From Pseudonocardiales bacterium (GTDB lineage Bacteria > Actinomycetota > Actinomycetes > Mycobacteriales > Jatrophihabitantaceae), in NCBI GenBank assembly GCA_025465405.1, contig JAODNL010000248.1:1-26095 (forward strand): 26,095 nt of DNA. Direction: 5' to 3'. The notes beneath the pieces are model-generated. The model was not told the origin of the DNA and did no database searches. It was given only the letters and a program-made list of their open reading frames with translations. Of the stretch, positions 8,523-15,423 are shown in pieces. A program made the translations under genes and the position numbers. The stretch's first letter is position 1, and each line of letters opens with the position of its first letter.

Positions 8523-9575
8523 TCACGGACCCTGACCGGCTGCGGTGGCGGCCTCTCGTTGCGCCACGAGTTCCAGCGCGATGTCGATCAGCAGGTCCTC
8601 CTGACCACCGACGAGCTGCCGTTCACCGGCCCGAAGCAGTATCTCGGGACCAGGCACACCGTAGCGGTCTGCCACTCGGTTGGCGTGCTTCAGAAAGCTC
8701 GAATACACGCCGGCGTAGCCCATGAGCAACGACATCCGGTCGATCACGGGCTCGCTGTCCATCACCGGCCGGACGACCTCCTCGGCGACGTCGATGAGTC
8801 GGAACAGGTCGATGCCGGTCCGGATGCCGAGCCGTTCGCAGACCGCCGCGAGCACCTCGGTCGGCGTGTTGCCGGCGCCGGCACCGAACGCGCGGGTGCA
8901 GCCGTCGATCTGGAGCGCACCGGCCCGGATCGCGAGCAGCGAATTCGCCATGCCGAGCGACAGGTTCTGATGGCCGTGGAAGCCGACCTGGGCATCATCG
9001 CCGAGTTCACCGACCAGCGCGCTGACGCGGTCACTGACCTGTTCCATGATCAGCGCTCCGGCGGAGTCGACGACGTACACGCATTGGCAGCCGGCGTCGG
9101 CCATGATCCGCCCCTGCTGGGCGAGATTCTCCGGCGTCGTCGAGTGCGCCATCATCAGGAAGCCGACGGTTTCGAGTCCGAGCTCGCGCGCGATCCCGAA
9201 GTGCTGGGCCGAGATGTCGGCCTCGGTCGCATGGGTGGCGACCCGAACCACCTGCACGCCCATGTCCCGAACCGCCCGGATGTCATCGACAGTCCCCACG
9301 CCGGGGAGCACGAGGCACGCGATCTTCGCGTACGTCGCGTTCTCCACCGCGATCTTGATCAAGGTGCGCTCGTCCACCCGGCTGAACCCGTAGTTGAACG
9401 ACGACCCGCCCAGGCCGTCGCCGTGCGCGACCTCGATGACCGGTACCCGCGCCTGATCCAGCCCGATCACCATGTCGCGTACGGCATCGGCCCCGAACTG
9501 GTGTGCGACCGCGTGCGAGCCGTCGCGCATGCAGCTGTCGGTCACCCGGATGTCGAGGGCGTCGGAGTAGGACAT
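8523..9575 (-). CDS. mhpE: 4-hydroxy-2-oxovalerate aldolase (MhpE/DmpG/HsaF family)
   Basis: A Mn2+-dependent class II aldolase that splits 4-hydroxy-2-oxo acids into pyruvate and acetaldehyde or propanal, passing the aldehyde through a tunnel to the partner dehydrogenase. The catalytic set is intact: Arg17, Asp18 and His21 in MRDGSH, and metal-binding His200 and His202 in GFHGHQN, at the same numbering as known members such as DmpG. The usual TDTTLRDG reads TDSCMRDG here. At 350 residues it is full length. The ATG follows GGGAGG by about six bases, a strong ribosome site. Adjacent mhpF encodes the expected complex partner. Confidence 0.94.
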   Translation of the reverse strand: MSYSDALDIRVTDSCMRDGSHAVAHQFGADAVRDMVIGLDQARVPVIEVAHGDGLGGSSFNYGFSRVDERTLIKIAVENATYAKIACLVLPGVGTVDDIRAVRDMGVQVVRVATHATEADISAQHFGIARELGLETVGFLMMAHSTTPENLAQQGRIMADAGCQCVYVVDSAGALIMEQVSDRVSALVGELGDDAQVGFHGHQNLSLGMANSLLAIRAGALQIDGCTRAFGAGAGNTPTEVLAAVCERLGIRTGIDLFRLIDVAEEVVRPVMDSEPVIDRMSLLMGYAGVYSSFLKHANRVADRYGVPGPEILLRAGERQLVGGQEDLLIDIALELVAQREAATAAGQGP

Positions 9576-9625
9576 CGGTTACCTCCCGAGAGGTGTTCAG
9601 CGGGCCCGAGGAAGCGGGAAAGTCG

Positions 9626-10504
9626 TCACGCGGCCGGGACGGTCGAGTGGTAGGCGATCATCTCGCCGACCCTCGTCGCGGCGGCGGTCATGATGTCAAG
9701 ATTCCCGGCGTAGGTCGGGAAGTAGTCGCCGGCACCCTCGACCTCGACGAACACGGCGACGCGCCCGGCGTCGAACTGGGGGTCGGCAGTGAGTCGATAC
9801 CCGGGCACATACGTCTGCACCTCGGCCTCCATGGCGCGGACCGACTGGACGATCGCGTCGCGATCGTCGTCCTGTCTGATTGCCGCGAAGATCGTGTCCC
9901 TCATGATCATCGGTGGGTTCGCGGGGTTCAACCCGATGATCGCCTTACCGCGCCGAGCGCCGCCGAGCTTCGCAACCGCTCCGGCGGTGGTGCGGGTGAA
10001 CTCGTCGATGTTCGCCCGCGTTCCGGGACCAGCGGCGAGCGAGGCGACGGACGCGACGATCTCCGCGTAATCGACGTCGGTGACGCGCGAGACCGCCCGC
10101 ACCATCGGGATCGTCGCCTGGCCGCCGCAGGTGACCATATTGACGTTCGGCAGGCCGAGGTGCTCCTCGAGGTTCACCGTCGGCACGACGTACGGACCGA
10201 TTGCCGCCGGTGTCAGGTCGACCACCCGCACACCCCGCTCGGAGTACATCGGCGCGTGCGCCCGGTGGGCGTACGCCGACGTCGCCTCGAAGACGATGTC
10301 CGGCAGGGTGTCATGGGACAGCAGCCAGGGCACGCCCTCCGCTGACGCCTCGATACCCAGATCCGCTGCTCGCTTGAGTCCGTCGCTCGCCGGATCGACG
10401 CCCACCATCCAGCGCAGTTCCAACGCGTCAGATCGCATGATCTTGAACATCAAATCCGTGCCGATATTGCCGGAGCCGACGATCGCGACAGTCAACGAGG
10501 ACAA
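9626..10504 (-). CDS. mhpF: Acylating acetaldehyde/propanal dehydrogenase (MhpF/HsaG family)
   Basis: Converts the aldehyde released by the aldolase to acetyl-CoA or propionyl-CoA with NAD+ and CoA. Starting at TTG 10504 the protein reads MSSLTVAIVGSGNIGTDLM, matching the family's usual N-terminus, with the nucleotide-binding GSGNIG at 11-16 and the nucleophile Cys126 in MVTCGGQAT. Length (292 residues) is close to the usual 300. The TTG is preferred because GGAGG lies five bases upstream; the frame is open further upstream, but that part is non-homologous and crosses the regulatory region. It is the first gene of the mhpFED-liv operon and is divergent from the IclR gene. Confidence 0.92.
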   Translation of the reverse strand: MSSLTVAIVGSGNIGTDLMFKIMRSDALELRWMVGVDPASDGLKRAADLGIEASAEGVPWLLSHDTLPDIVFEATSAYAHRAHAPMYSERGVRVVDLTPAAIGPYVVPTVNLEEHLGLPNVNMVTCGGQATIPMVRAVSRVTDVDYAEIVASVASLAAGPGTRANIDEFTRTTAGAVAKLGGARRGKAIIGLNPANPPMIMRDTIFAAIRQDDDRDAIVQSVRAMEAEVQTYVPGYRLTADPQFDAGRVAVFVEVEGAGDYFPTYAGNLDIMTAAATRVGEMIAYHSTVPAA

Positions 10505-10615
10505 GAGAACCTCCGCCACCATCTGGGGGCCGGGCATATCGCCCGGAATTGAATTAACGTTGCAACTTCGCAAAGTCTTCGTTGATTCTGGAGTTTTTTG
10601 GGTTACGCTCCGCTC
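10505..10615. promoter_or_regulatory. Divergent control region between mhpF and the IclR gene
   Basis: This is locally AT-richer than its surroundings. Upstream of mhpF is a perfect hairpin, CCGGGC-ATATC-GCCCGG (10530-10546), 25 bases from the TTG start and so probably in the mhpF leader. Next come AATTGAATT, the 8-bp palindrome GTTGCAAC (10559-10566) and TTGC-aacttc-GCAA (10560-10573), which are candidate IclR operator sites. On the plus strand TTGATT (10582-10587) and TACGCT (10604-10609) are spaced by 16 bases and would place the transcription start on the GTG at 10616, giving a leaderless regulator mRNA. The repeats are seen directly; their roles are inferred. Confidence 0.5.
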
Positions 10616-11422
10616 GTGCGTGCCGCCCAGCGGGATGATTCCCATGATTCGGTTCTGCAGCGTGCGAACCTTCTTCTCGATGCGTTCGGACCGCAGCACC
10701 GGTACTTGACTCTGTCCAGCATCGTGATGCGGACCGGGCTGCCGAAATCGACCGTGCACCGAACGGCGCAGCAGATGACTGCGCTGGGTTGGCTCACCTA
10801 TGACGAGGGCCGGTATTCACTCGGCACTCGGATGTTCGAGCTGGCCGGTCTGAGCTCCGTGCGCCACGAACTGCGCGAGGCGGCGCTGCCGTACATGGAG
10901 GATCTGTACGAGGCAACCCACATCACGCTGCACCTGGGCGTGCGCAAGGGTCACGAGGTGCTGTACATCGAGAAGATCGGTGGCCACGACCGGATCACCG
11001 AACTGTCCCACGTCGGCGGCCGGATGCCCCTGTACTGCACGGGCATCGGTAAGTCCCTGCTTGCGTTCTCGCCGGAGAGCGTGCTCGAGGACGTGCTCAA
11101 CCGTGGCCTGGTCAAACGGACTCAGGCCACGATCACCTCGCCGACACAGCTGCGTCGGGAGCTCAATACCATCGCGGAGACCAGCGTGTCCTTCGATCGC
11201 GAGGAGTCGAGTATCGGAGTCTGCTGTGTGGCCGCGCCGATCTACGGTCCGGATCGAACCGTCGTGGCGGCGATGTCGGTCACCGGACGGGTCAGCCGCA
11301 ACCGTCTTGACCGGCTGGCACCGGCTGTCATCACCGCCGCGCTGGGAGCGTCCCGGACGCTCGCCGGCTTGCGTCACCCGCCGCGCCCGCCGCTTCGTCG
11401 CGTATCCGCTACGGCTACGTAG
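10616..11422 (+). CDS. IclR-family transcriptional regulator
   Basis: A 268-residue DNA-binding regulator with an N-terminal winged helix-turn-helix at about residues 30-75 (LSSIVMRTGLPKSTVHRTAQ, then a wing around LTYDEGRYSLG) and a C-terminal IclR effector domain containing LYCTGIGKSLLAFSP. This family typically senses aromatic or organic acid intermediates and binds between divergent genes, so it probably controls mhpF and itself. The GTG at 10616 is chosen because a -10-like TACGCT ends six bases before it, consistent with leaderless translation. A TTG at 10598 with a weak GGAG is the alternative and adds six residues. The C-terminal tail is Arg/Pro-rich and runs into an inverted repeat that spans the stop. 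Confidence 0.9.
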   Translation: MRAAQRDDSHDSVLQRANLLLDAFGPQHRYLTLSSIVMRTGLPKSTVHRTAQQMTALGWLTYDEGRYSLGTRMFELAGLSSVRHELREAALPYMEDLYEATHITLHLGVRKGHEVLYIEKIGGHDRITELSHVGGRMPLYCTGIGKSLLAFSPESVLEDVLNRGLVKRTQATITSPTQLRRELNTIAETSVSFDREESSIGVCCVAAPIYGPDRTVVAAMSVTGRVSRNRLDRLAPAVITAALGASRTLAGLRHPPRPPLRRVSATAT

Positions 11423-11430
11423 GCGTAGCG
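11407..11430 (+). terminator. Inverted repeat across the IclR stop codon
   Basis: CGCTACG (11407-11413) pairs with CGTAGCG (11424-11430), and the interior CTACGTAG is itself palindromic, giving a 24-base near-perfect dyad with one G-G mismatch that covers the TAG stop. A short CTTTG follows. It may act as a terminator for the IclR gene, but the lack of a true T-run lowers confidence. It contains the tandem GCTACGGCTACG, so part of the symmetry may come from the coding repeat. Confidence 0.4.
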
Positions 11431-11457
11431 CTTTGCCCGAAAGTGCGCCAGACTGAG

Positions 11458-11478
11458 CGGGCAGGGCCGGCCCGCCCG
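11458..11478. terminator. GC-rich bidirectional hairpin at the convergent junction
   Basis: CGGGC-A-GGGCC pairs with GGCCC-GCCCG, a 10-bp GC stem with one bulged A (the apex must open to form a loop). It lies between the convergent IclR gene and the last gene of the central operon, next to a further palindrome CGCTCGAGCG (11492-11501). The region 11423-11503 holds no gene. Factor-independent termination from GC hairpins without U-tracts is often proposed for actinobacteria, so a two-way terminator is a reasonable inference. Confidence 0.45.
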
Positions 11479-11503
11479 TGGCTCCGGCCCACGCTCGAGC
11501 GGG

Positions 11504-11977
11504 TCAGGATTGGGGTGGTAGAGCTTCCATATCCACGATGCGCTCAGCGAATACCCAGCCGGATTCGAGTCGCACGATATCGTCGAGATACCGCCCGATA
11601 ACGAGTACGACTGGTCCTGTCGGACCTTCGTGCAACATCGTGAAATAGGTACGCGCAGTGGCGCGTGTGTCGCTTCCGAAATGCACGGTCGGGATCGACA
11701 GAAAGTGTTTGTGATACACGTCCGGAGCGTGAGTGTGCTGTTCGGCAAATGCCGACAGCGCGGCCGTTCCGGAATGCGCGAACATGGGCTCGCCGCGCAT
11801 TCGGACATCGAAATATCCGTCCGGCGCGAAACAGGTAGCCCACTGATCGTTGTCGCCGTAGTCCAACGACTCGGCGTACCGCACCATCAGCTGCTGGATC
11901 TCCCGCTCGGATTCCAGCCGCCGCACCCGCTGCAGCAGCTCGTCCACGTCCACGACGCTCGTCGACACGGTCGTCAC
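11504..11977 (-). CDS. SnoaL-like (NTF2-fold) protein 1
   Basis: A 157-residue protein with the SnoaL-like pattern: an N-terminal helix (LESEREIQQLMVRYAESLD), then FAPDGYFDV, and later YFTMLHEG and GRYLDDIVRLESGWVFAERI. This alpha+beta cone fold serves as isomerase, cyclase, dehydratase or small dioxygenase subunit in different families, so no reaction can be assigned. There is no large-subunit Rieske gene here, which argues against a dioxygenase beta-subunit. The GTG start overlaps the preceding VOC stop as GTGA. It is the last gene of the central operon, while a related protein is the first gene. Confidence 0.85.
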   Translation of the reverse strand: MTTVSTSVVDVDELLQRVRRLESEREIQQLMVRYAESLDYGDNDQWATCFAPDGYFDVRMRGEPMFAHSGTAALSAFAEQHTHAPDVYHKHFLSIPTVHFGSDTRATARTYFTMLHEGPTGPVVLVIGRYLDDIVRLESGWVFAERIVDMEALPPQS

Positions 11978-12375
11978 GCCATCAGTCCGGCGACATCGAG
12001 CAGTTCGATGCGATTGCCTTCCGGATCCTGGACGAACGCGAAGCGCGCCCCTGGCTGGAACTCGGTGACCGGGATCGCGATCGTGCAGCCCGCGGCTGCG
12101 ACCTCGTCGACCAGTTCGTCCAGGTTGGACACGAACAGGCTGAGGTAGCTCAGCCCGGCCGTCGGCGTGCCCCCGGCGGCCGCCGCCGGCGGATCCTGCT
12201 CGAGCAGCTTCACGACCGAACCGCCGGCCTGGAAACGCCACATGTGGTTACCGGGGAAGTCGAGGTCACCCAGGTATTCCAGGCCCAGCACGTCCCGATA
12301 GAACGCAAGCGACGCGTCCGCGTCACGGATGACGATGCCGACCTCGATCGCATCGTTGTTGATCTTGGCAACCAT
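11974..12375 (-). CDS. Single-domain VOC (glyoxalase/bleomycin-resistance-like) protein
   Basis: A 133-residue protein with two beta-alpha-beta-beta-beta modules: IEVGIVIRDADASLAFYRDVLGLEYLG and LSYLSLFVSNLDELVDEVAAAG, ending FAFVQDPEGNRIELLD. Positions where metal-dependent members carry histidines read Val-Gly-Ile and Leu-Ser-Tyr, leaving only the C-terminal Glu, so it may bind no catalytic metal and act as a binding protein or a non-metal isomerase. The start has a good ribosome site (AAGGGAG, 7 bases). It lies between the SDR and SnoaL genes; the position fits a minor role in the same pathway, which is not further defined. Confidence 0.85.
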   Translation of the reverse strand: MVAKINNDAIEVGIVIRDADASLAFYRDVLGLEYLGDLDFPGNHMWRFQAGGSVVKLLEQDPPAAAAGGTPTAGLSYLSLFVSNLDELVDEVAAAGCTIAIPVTEFQPGARFAFVQDPEGNRIELLDVAGLMA

Positions 12376-12415
12376 CAGCTGTCTCCCTTGTCTGACCGAC
12401 CGTGCGTCCGCGCGG

Positions 12416-13174
12416 TCATGAGCCGAAGTCGTAGGACACTTCGCCCATCGCGCCGGCAGCCAGCAAGCCGCCGTCGATGACGAAGTCCGAGCCGGTCACG
12501 AACGAGGCCTCGTCGCTGGCCAGGAACGCGACCATGGCGGCGATCTCGTCCAGCGTCGCCCCGCGGCGCATGGGCGTCGCGAGCCGGATCTTTTCGGTCA
12601 TCTCCGCCGAGCCTTCGGCCATCGGCGAGATCACGAGCCCCGGGTGTACCGCGTTCACACGGACCCCCCAGGTCACGAACTCCAGCGCGGCGGTCTTGGT
12701 CAGTCCGCGCAGCGCCCACTTGCTGGCGTTGTACGCGGGCAGCGCGAAGCCGTAGAACGCCGCGGCGGACACCGTGTTCACGATCGACCCGCCGCCGGAG
12801 TCGCGCATGATCGGCGCGCAGACCTGCATGCCGATCAGTGCCCCTTCGAGATTCACCGCCATGATCGCCGACCAGTCGGCCGGCTTCACGGTTGCGATCG
12901 TCTCCATCAGCCCGATGCCCGCGTTGTTCACCAGCACATCGAGACGACCGTGCTCGGACTGGATCTGGGCCGCGGCGGCGTCCCAATCAGCGCGTGACGT
13001 GACGTCCAGCTTCCGATAGCAAATGCCAGGCCCGACGTCCGCGCTGTCGTGCAAGTCGCCGGCGATCACCGACGCGCCTTCGGCGGCGAGCCGGCGCGCC
13101 TCCGCCGCTCCCTGCCCCCGCGCCGCGCCGGTGACCAGGGCTACCTTGCCGCCGAAACGCTGGGCACCTGTCAC
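12416..13174 (-). CDS. Short-chain dehydrogenase/reductase (classical SDR)
   Basis: A 252-residue oxidoreductase that interconverts an alcohol and a ketone. It shows TGAARGQG at 15-22 for the dinucleotide, Asp40 after the second strand (favouring NAD(H)), NNAG at 83-86, Asn109, Ser136 and the YNASK motif with Tyr148 and Lys152, then VHPGLV. The catalytic tetrad is complete. I start at the GTG of MTGAQRFGGKVALVTG, one base after the flavoprotein stop, with AGGGA eight bases upstream; longer in-frame starts would overlap the upstream gene and add non-SDR sequence. The coupling to the KstD-like gene suggests the two act on neighbouring positions of one ring system. Confidence 0.93.
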   Translation of the reverse strand: MTGAQRFGGKVALVTGAARGQGAAEARRLAAEGASVIAGDLHDSADVGPGICYRKLDVTSRADWDAAAAQIQSEHGRLDVLVNNAGIGLMETIATVKPADWSAIMAVNLEGALIGMQVCAPIMRDSGGGSIVNTVSAAAFYGFALPAYNASKWALRGLTKTAALEFVTWGVRVNAVHPGLVISPMAEGSAEMTEKIRLATPMRRGATLDEIAAMVAFLASDEASFVTGSDFVIDGGLLAAGAMGEVSYDFGS

Positions 13175-13175
13175 C

Positions 13176-14834
13176 TCAGGCTTCCCTGGTCGGCTCTGCG
13201 GCCGCGTGCACGCCCGCGTGGTAGCCCCAGACGAGGGCGTTGCCCAGGGTCGCGCCACCGGACCAGTACGCTCCGTGCGCCGGCGAGCCGATCGCGTTGC
13301 CCGCGCCGTACAGCCCGGGGATCGGGTCGTGGTCCCGGTCGATCACCTGGGCCTTCTCGTTGATCGACGGACCGCCGTTGGTGTCGAAGCCGGCCGCACC
13401 GATGAGCACCGCGTAGTACGGTCCGGAGCCCGCGAACGGGTACATCGTGCGGTTCACGCCCCGGGTCAGGCCCAAGACGCTGTATCCGCGCTCGCCCGGC
13501 GCCTCGCCGCGGCCGAAGTCGTCGTCGTGCCCGTTCTCGGCGAACGTGTTGAAGCGGGCGATGGTCGCCGCCAGGTGATCGGCGAAGTCGGGTGCCAGGC
13601 GCACTCCACCGGTGCGTGTCGCCAGCTTGGCCAGCCGCTCGTCGATAGCGGCGGCCAGCTCCTCGAGGGTGTTGCCCGAGATCACGTGTTCGGTCGACTG
13701 GCCGGGATAGGGCACCGGGTACTTGACGCCCATCTCCGGGTTGTTGGCGACAGCCTCGTCGTACACCTGGATCAGGACGTTGTTCTCGTACTGCTTCGTC
13801 GTCGCGTCGTACACGGTGTGGATCCGACCGCGCTCGTTGTAGTGCGCCTTTTCGTTCACCACCCGGAAGCCGCGCCGGTTCACGAGCACCATGCTGTCGC
13901 CGTACAGCCAGAAGGCCATGCTGTCAGAGCGGTGGCTGTCCAGCACCTCCTCGATGCCCATTTCCCCCCACCAGAGACTGTCGGTGTTCTCGGTCATCGC
14001 GCCGATACTCTGGGCGATCCTGAGGAAAGCGCCCGTGTTCGTGTGCGGAGCCGTGACTCCCCAGACCGTGCTTCGCAGCAGCTGGGTCCGCATCTGTTCG
14101 TCGTGGAAGAAACCGCCGCTGGCAAAGATCACGCCCTTGTGGGCCTGCACGTTCACCGCTCCGGACGCCGTCGTCGCGAGTACGCCGCAGACCGCGCCGT
14201 CGGCATTGCGGTACGCGTCCTCGACGCTGTGGCGTACCCGGATGTCGATGCCCACCCGCTCGGCATGAGCGACGAGCAGGTCGATGGTCGCCTGGCCCTG
14301 TCCCGGTCCGTGGATGCCACCGGTCTTCGCCATCAGCGCCCGGCCATACTCGATCTTGTTCTCCGGCAGCTCGCTGTGGTACTCGATGTGCCCCTGCGGG
14401 TTGAAGTCCGCGTCCGGAGTAACGCCGTCACTGAACACCGAGCCCATCGCACCGATCCGGTCTAGTTCATCGGTGGCCACGGCCGCGGTGTCGTAGTAGG
14501 TCTCGAAGAGCTTGTACACGTGTGGGGTCAGGCCGAGAGTGGGCGACGTGGGGTCGTAGTGCGTGGGATAGGACAGCCGAGCCATCAACTTGAGGCAGTC
14601 CGCCTTGGGATCCTCGATGCCGGCCTCGCGCATGCACGCGTTGTTGGGCACCCAGTACTCACCGGACGAGATCCGCATGATGCCGCCGATCTCGTCGTCG
14701 GCCTCGAGCACGATGACCCTGGCTCCGCGTCCCCGCGCGATGGCCGCGGCCACCAGCCCGGCGAAGCCGGACCCCACGACAACGACGTCGGTCTCGAGGT
14801 CCCACTTCTCCGGCGAACGGCGCTTGCCAGTCAT
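13176..14834 (-). CDS. FAD-dependent oxidoreductase, KstD/fumarate-reductase flavoprotein family
   Basis: A 552-residue flavoprotein with the FAD-binding VVVVGSGFAGLVAA near the N-terminus and a C-terminal FAD segment PIPGLYGAGNAIGS. Features shared with 3-ketosteroid-delta1-dehydrogenases include the WVPNN segment at 61-65 (KstD: WIPNN) and AYWSGGATLG, where Tyr523 and Gly527 sit with the spacing of the Tyr-x-x-x-Gly pair that KstD uses to hold the substrate carbonyl. It may therefore introduce a double bond next to a ketone, or reduce one. The ATG at 14834 is chosen over a longer frame because AAGGGA precedes it by ten bases. It is coupled to the downstream SDR. True KstD activity is uncertain; it could be a related enone reductase. 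Confidence 0.85.
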   Translation of the reverse strand: MTGKRRSPEKWDLETDVVVVGSGFAGLVAAAIARGRGARVIVLEADDEIGGIMRISSGEYWVPNNACMREAGIEDPKADCLKLMARLSYPTHYDPTSPTLGLTPHVYKLFETYYDTAAVATDELDRIGAMGSVFSDGVTPDADFNPQGHIEYHSELPENKIEYGRALMAKTGGIHGPGQGQATIDLLVAHAERVGIDIRVRHSVEDAYRNADGAVCGVLATTASGAVNVQAHKGVIFASGGFFHDEQMRTQLLRSTVWGVTAPHTNTGAFLRIAQSIGAMTENTDSLWWGEMGIEEVLDSHRSDSMAFWLYGDSMVLVNRRGFRVVNEKAHYNERGRIHTVYDATTKQYENNVLIQVYDEAVANNPEMGVKYPVPYPGQSTEHVISGNTLEELAAAIDERLAKLATRTGGVRLAPDFADHLAATIARFNTFAENGHDDDFGRGEAPGERGYSVLGLTRGVNRTMYPFAGSGPYYAVLIGAAGFDTNGGPSINEKAQVIDRDHDPIPGLYGAGNAIGSPAHGAYWSGGATLGNALVWGYHAGVHAAAEPTREA

Positions 14835-14888
14835 GTCGCCACATTCCCTTCTGGATCGAGTCGGCACCGTAGTTGGCGGCACCGTTGG

Positions 14889-15404
14889 TCAGCGGACGAA
14901 CCTGCCGAAGGTGCTTTGAAAGAACAGCAATGGATCGAGATGCGGGTGCTCGGCCATCGCGACGGGCGCCCCGATCACGATGTCGTGGTCGCCGCCGACC
15001 AGAACGGTCTCGAGCCGGCATTCGATGTGGGCGAGTGACCCGTCGAGCAGGGGTGCCCCGGTGAACCCGCCACGCCACGGGACGGCGGAGAACTTGTCCG
15101 CGCCCGACGTGGCGAAGACCCGGCAGAGGGTCTCCTGCCCGACGGACAGGATGTTCACAGCGAACCGGCCGGCGCGACGGATGCGGGGCCAGGTCGTGGA
15201 CGTGTGCGCCAGGCTGAACATCACCAGTGGCGGATCGAGTGAGAGCGACGAGAAGGACTGACAGGTCATCCCCACCGGATCACCGTCGTCGAGCGCGGTC
15301 ACGATCACGACGCCGGTGCAGAAGTGGCCGAGGATTCGCCGGAAGGCATGGGGATCCGACGTCTCGTCGGAATTCGGCATCTCAGCCCGCGAATGCAGCA
15401 CCAT
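14889..15404 (-). CDS. Flavin reductase, HsaB-like
   Basis: A 171-residue NAD(P)H:flavin oxidoreductase of the flavin_reduct (HpaC/HsaB) family that would supply reduced FMN or FAD to the HsaA-like monooxygenase encoded in the same operon. Matching segments are FRRILGHFCTGVVIVTA, GMTCQSFSSLSLDPPLVMFS, GRFAVNILS, the DKFSAVPW block and GGDHDIVIG. The start is unsettled: ATG 15404 lies 19 bases after the amidohydrolase stop with only a weak GGG ribosome site, while ATG 15380 would remove eight residues. The gene is separated from its presumed partner by four genes, as in other scattered hsa-type operons. Confidence 0.88.
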   Translation of the reverse strand: MVLHSRAEMPNSDETSDPHAFRRILGHFCTGVVIVTALDDGDPVGMTCQSFSSLSLDPPLVMFSLAHTSTTWPRIRRAGRFAVNILSVGQETLCRVFATSGADKFSAVPWRGGFTGAPLLDGSLAHIECRLETVLVGGDHDIVIGAPVAMAEHPHLDPLLFFQSTFGRFVR

Positions 15405-15423
15405 CACCCGTAGGACCCGCTGC

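Noticed and set aside
8454..9653. 399-codon plus-strand open frame opposite mhpD/mhpE
   Set aside because: It is antisense to two enzymes with intact catalytic residues, with low-complexity composition and no ribosome site.
10505..10759. 85-residue extension of MhpF upstream of TTG 10504
   Set aside because: It would run through the regulatory region and into the IclR coding region, and the family N-terminus begins exactly at the TTG with GGAGG before it.
13023..14465. 480-codon plus-strand open frame opposite the KstD-like gene
   Set aside because: It is a mirror of a well-conserved flavoprotein gene in high-GC DNA, shows no recognisable domain, and is Arg/Val/His-rich, as expected of an antisense frame.
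14863..14885. Direct repeat GGCACCGT at 14863-14870 and 14878-14885
   Set aside because: Only 8 bp, two copies, not in a likely promoter position; expected by chance at this base composition.
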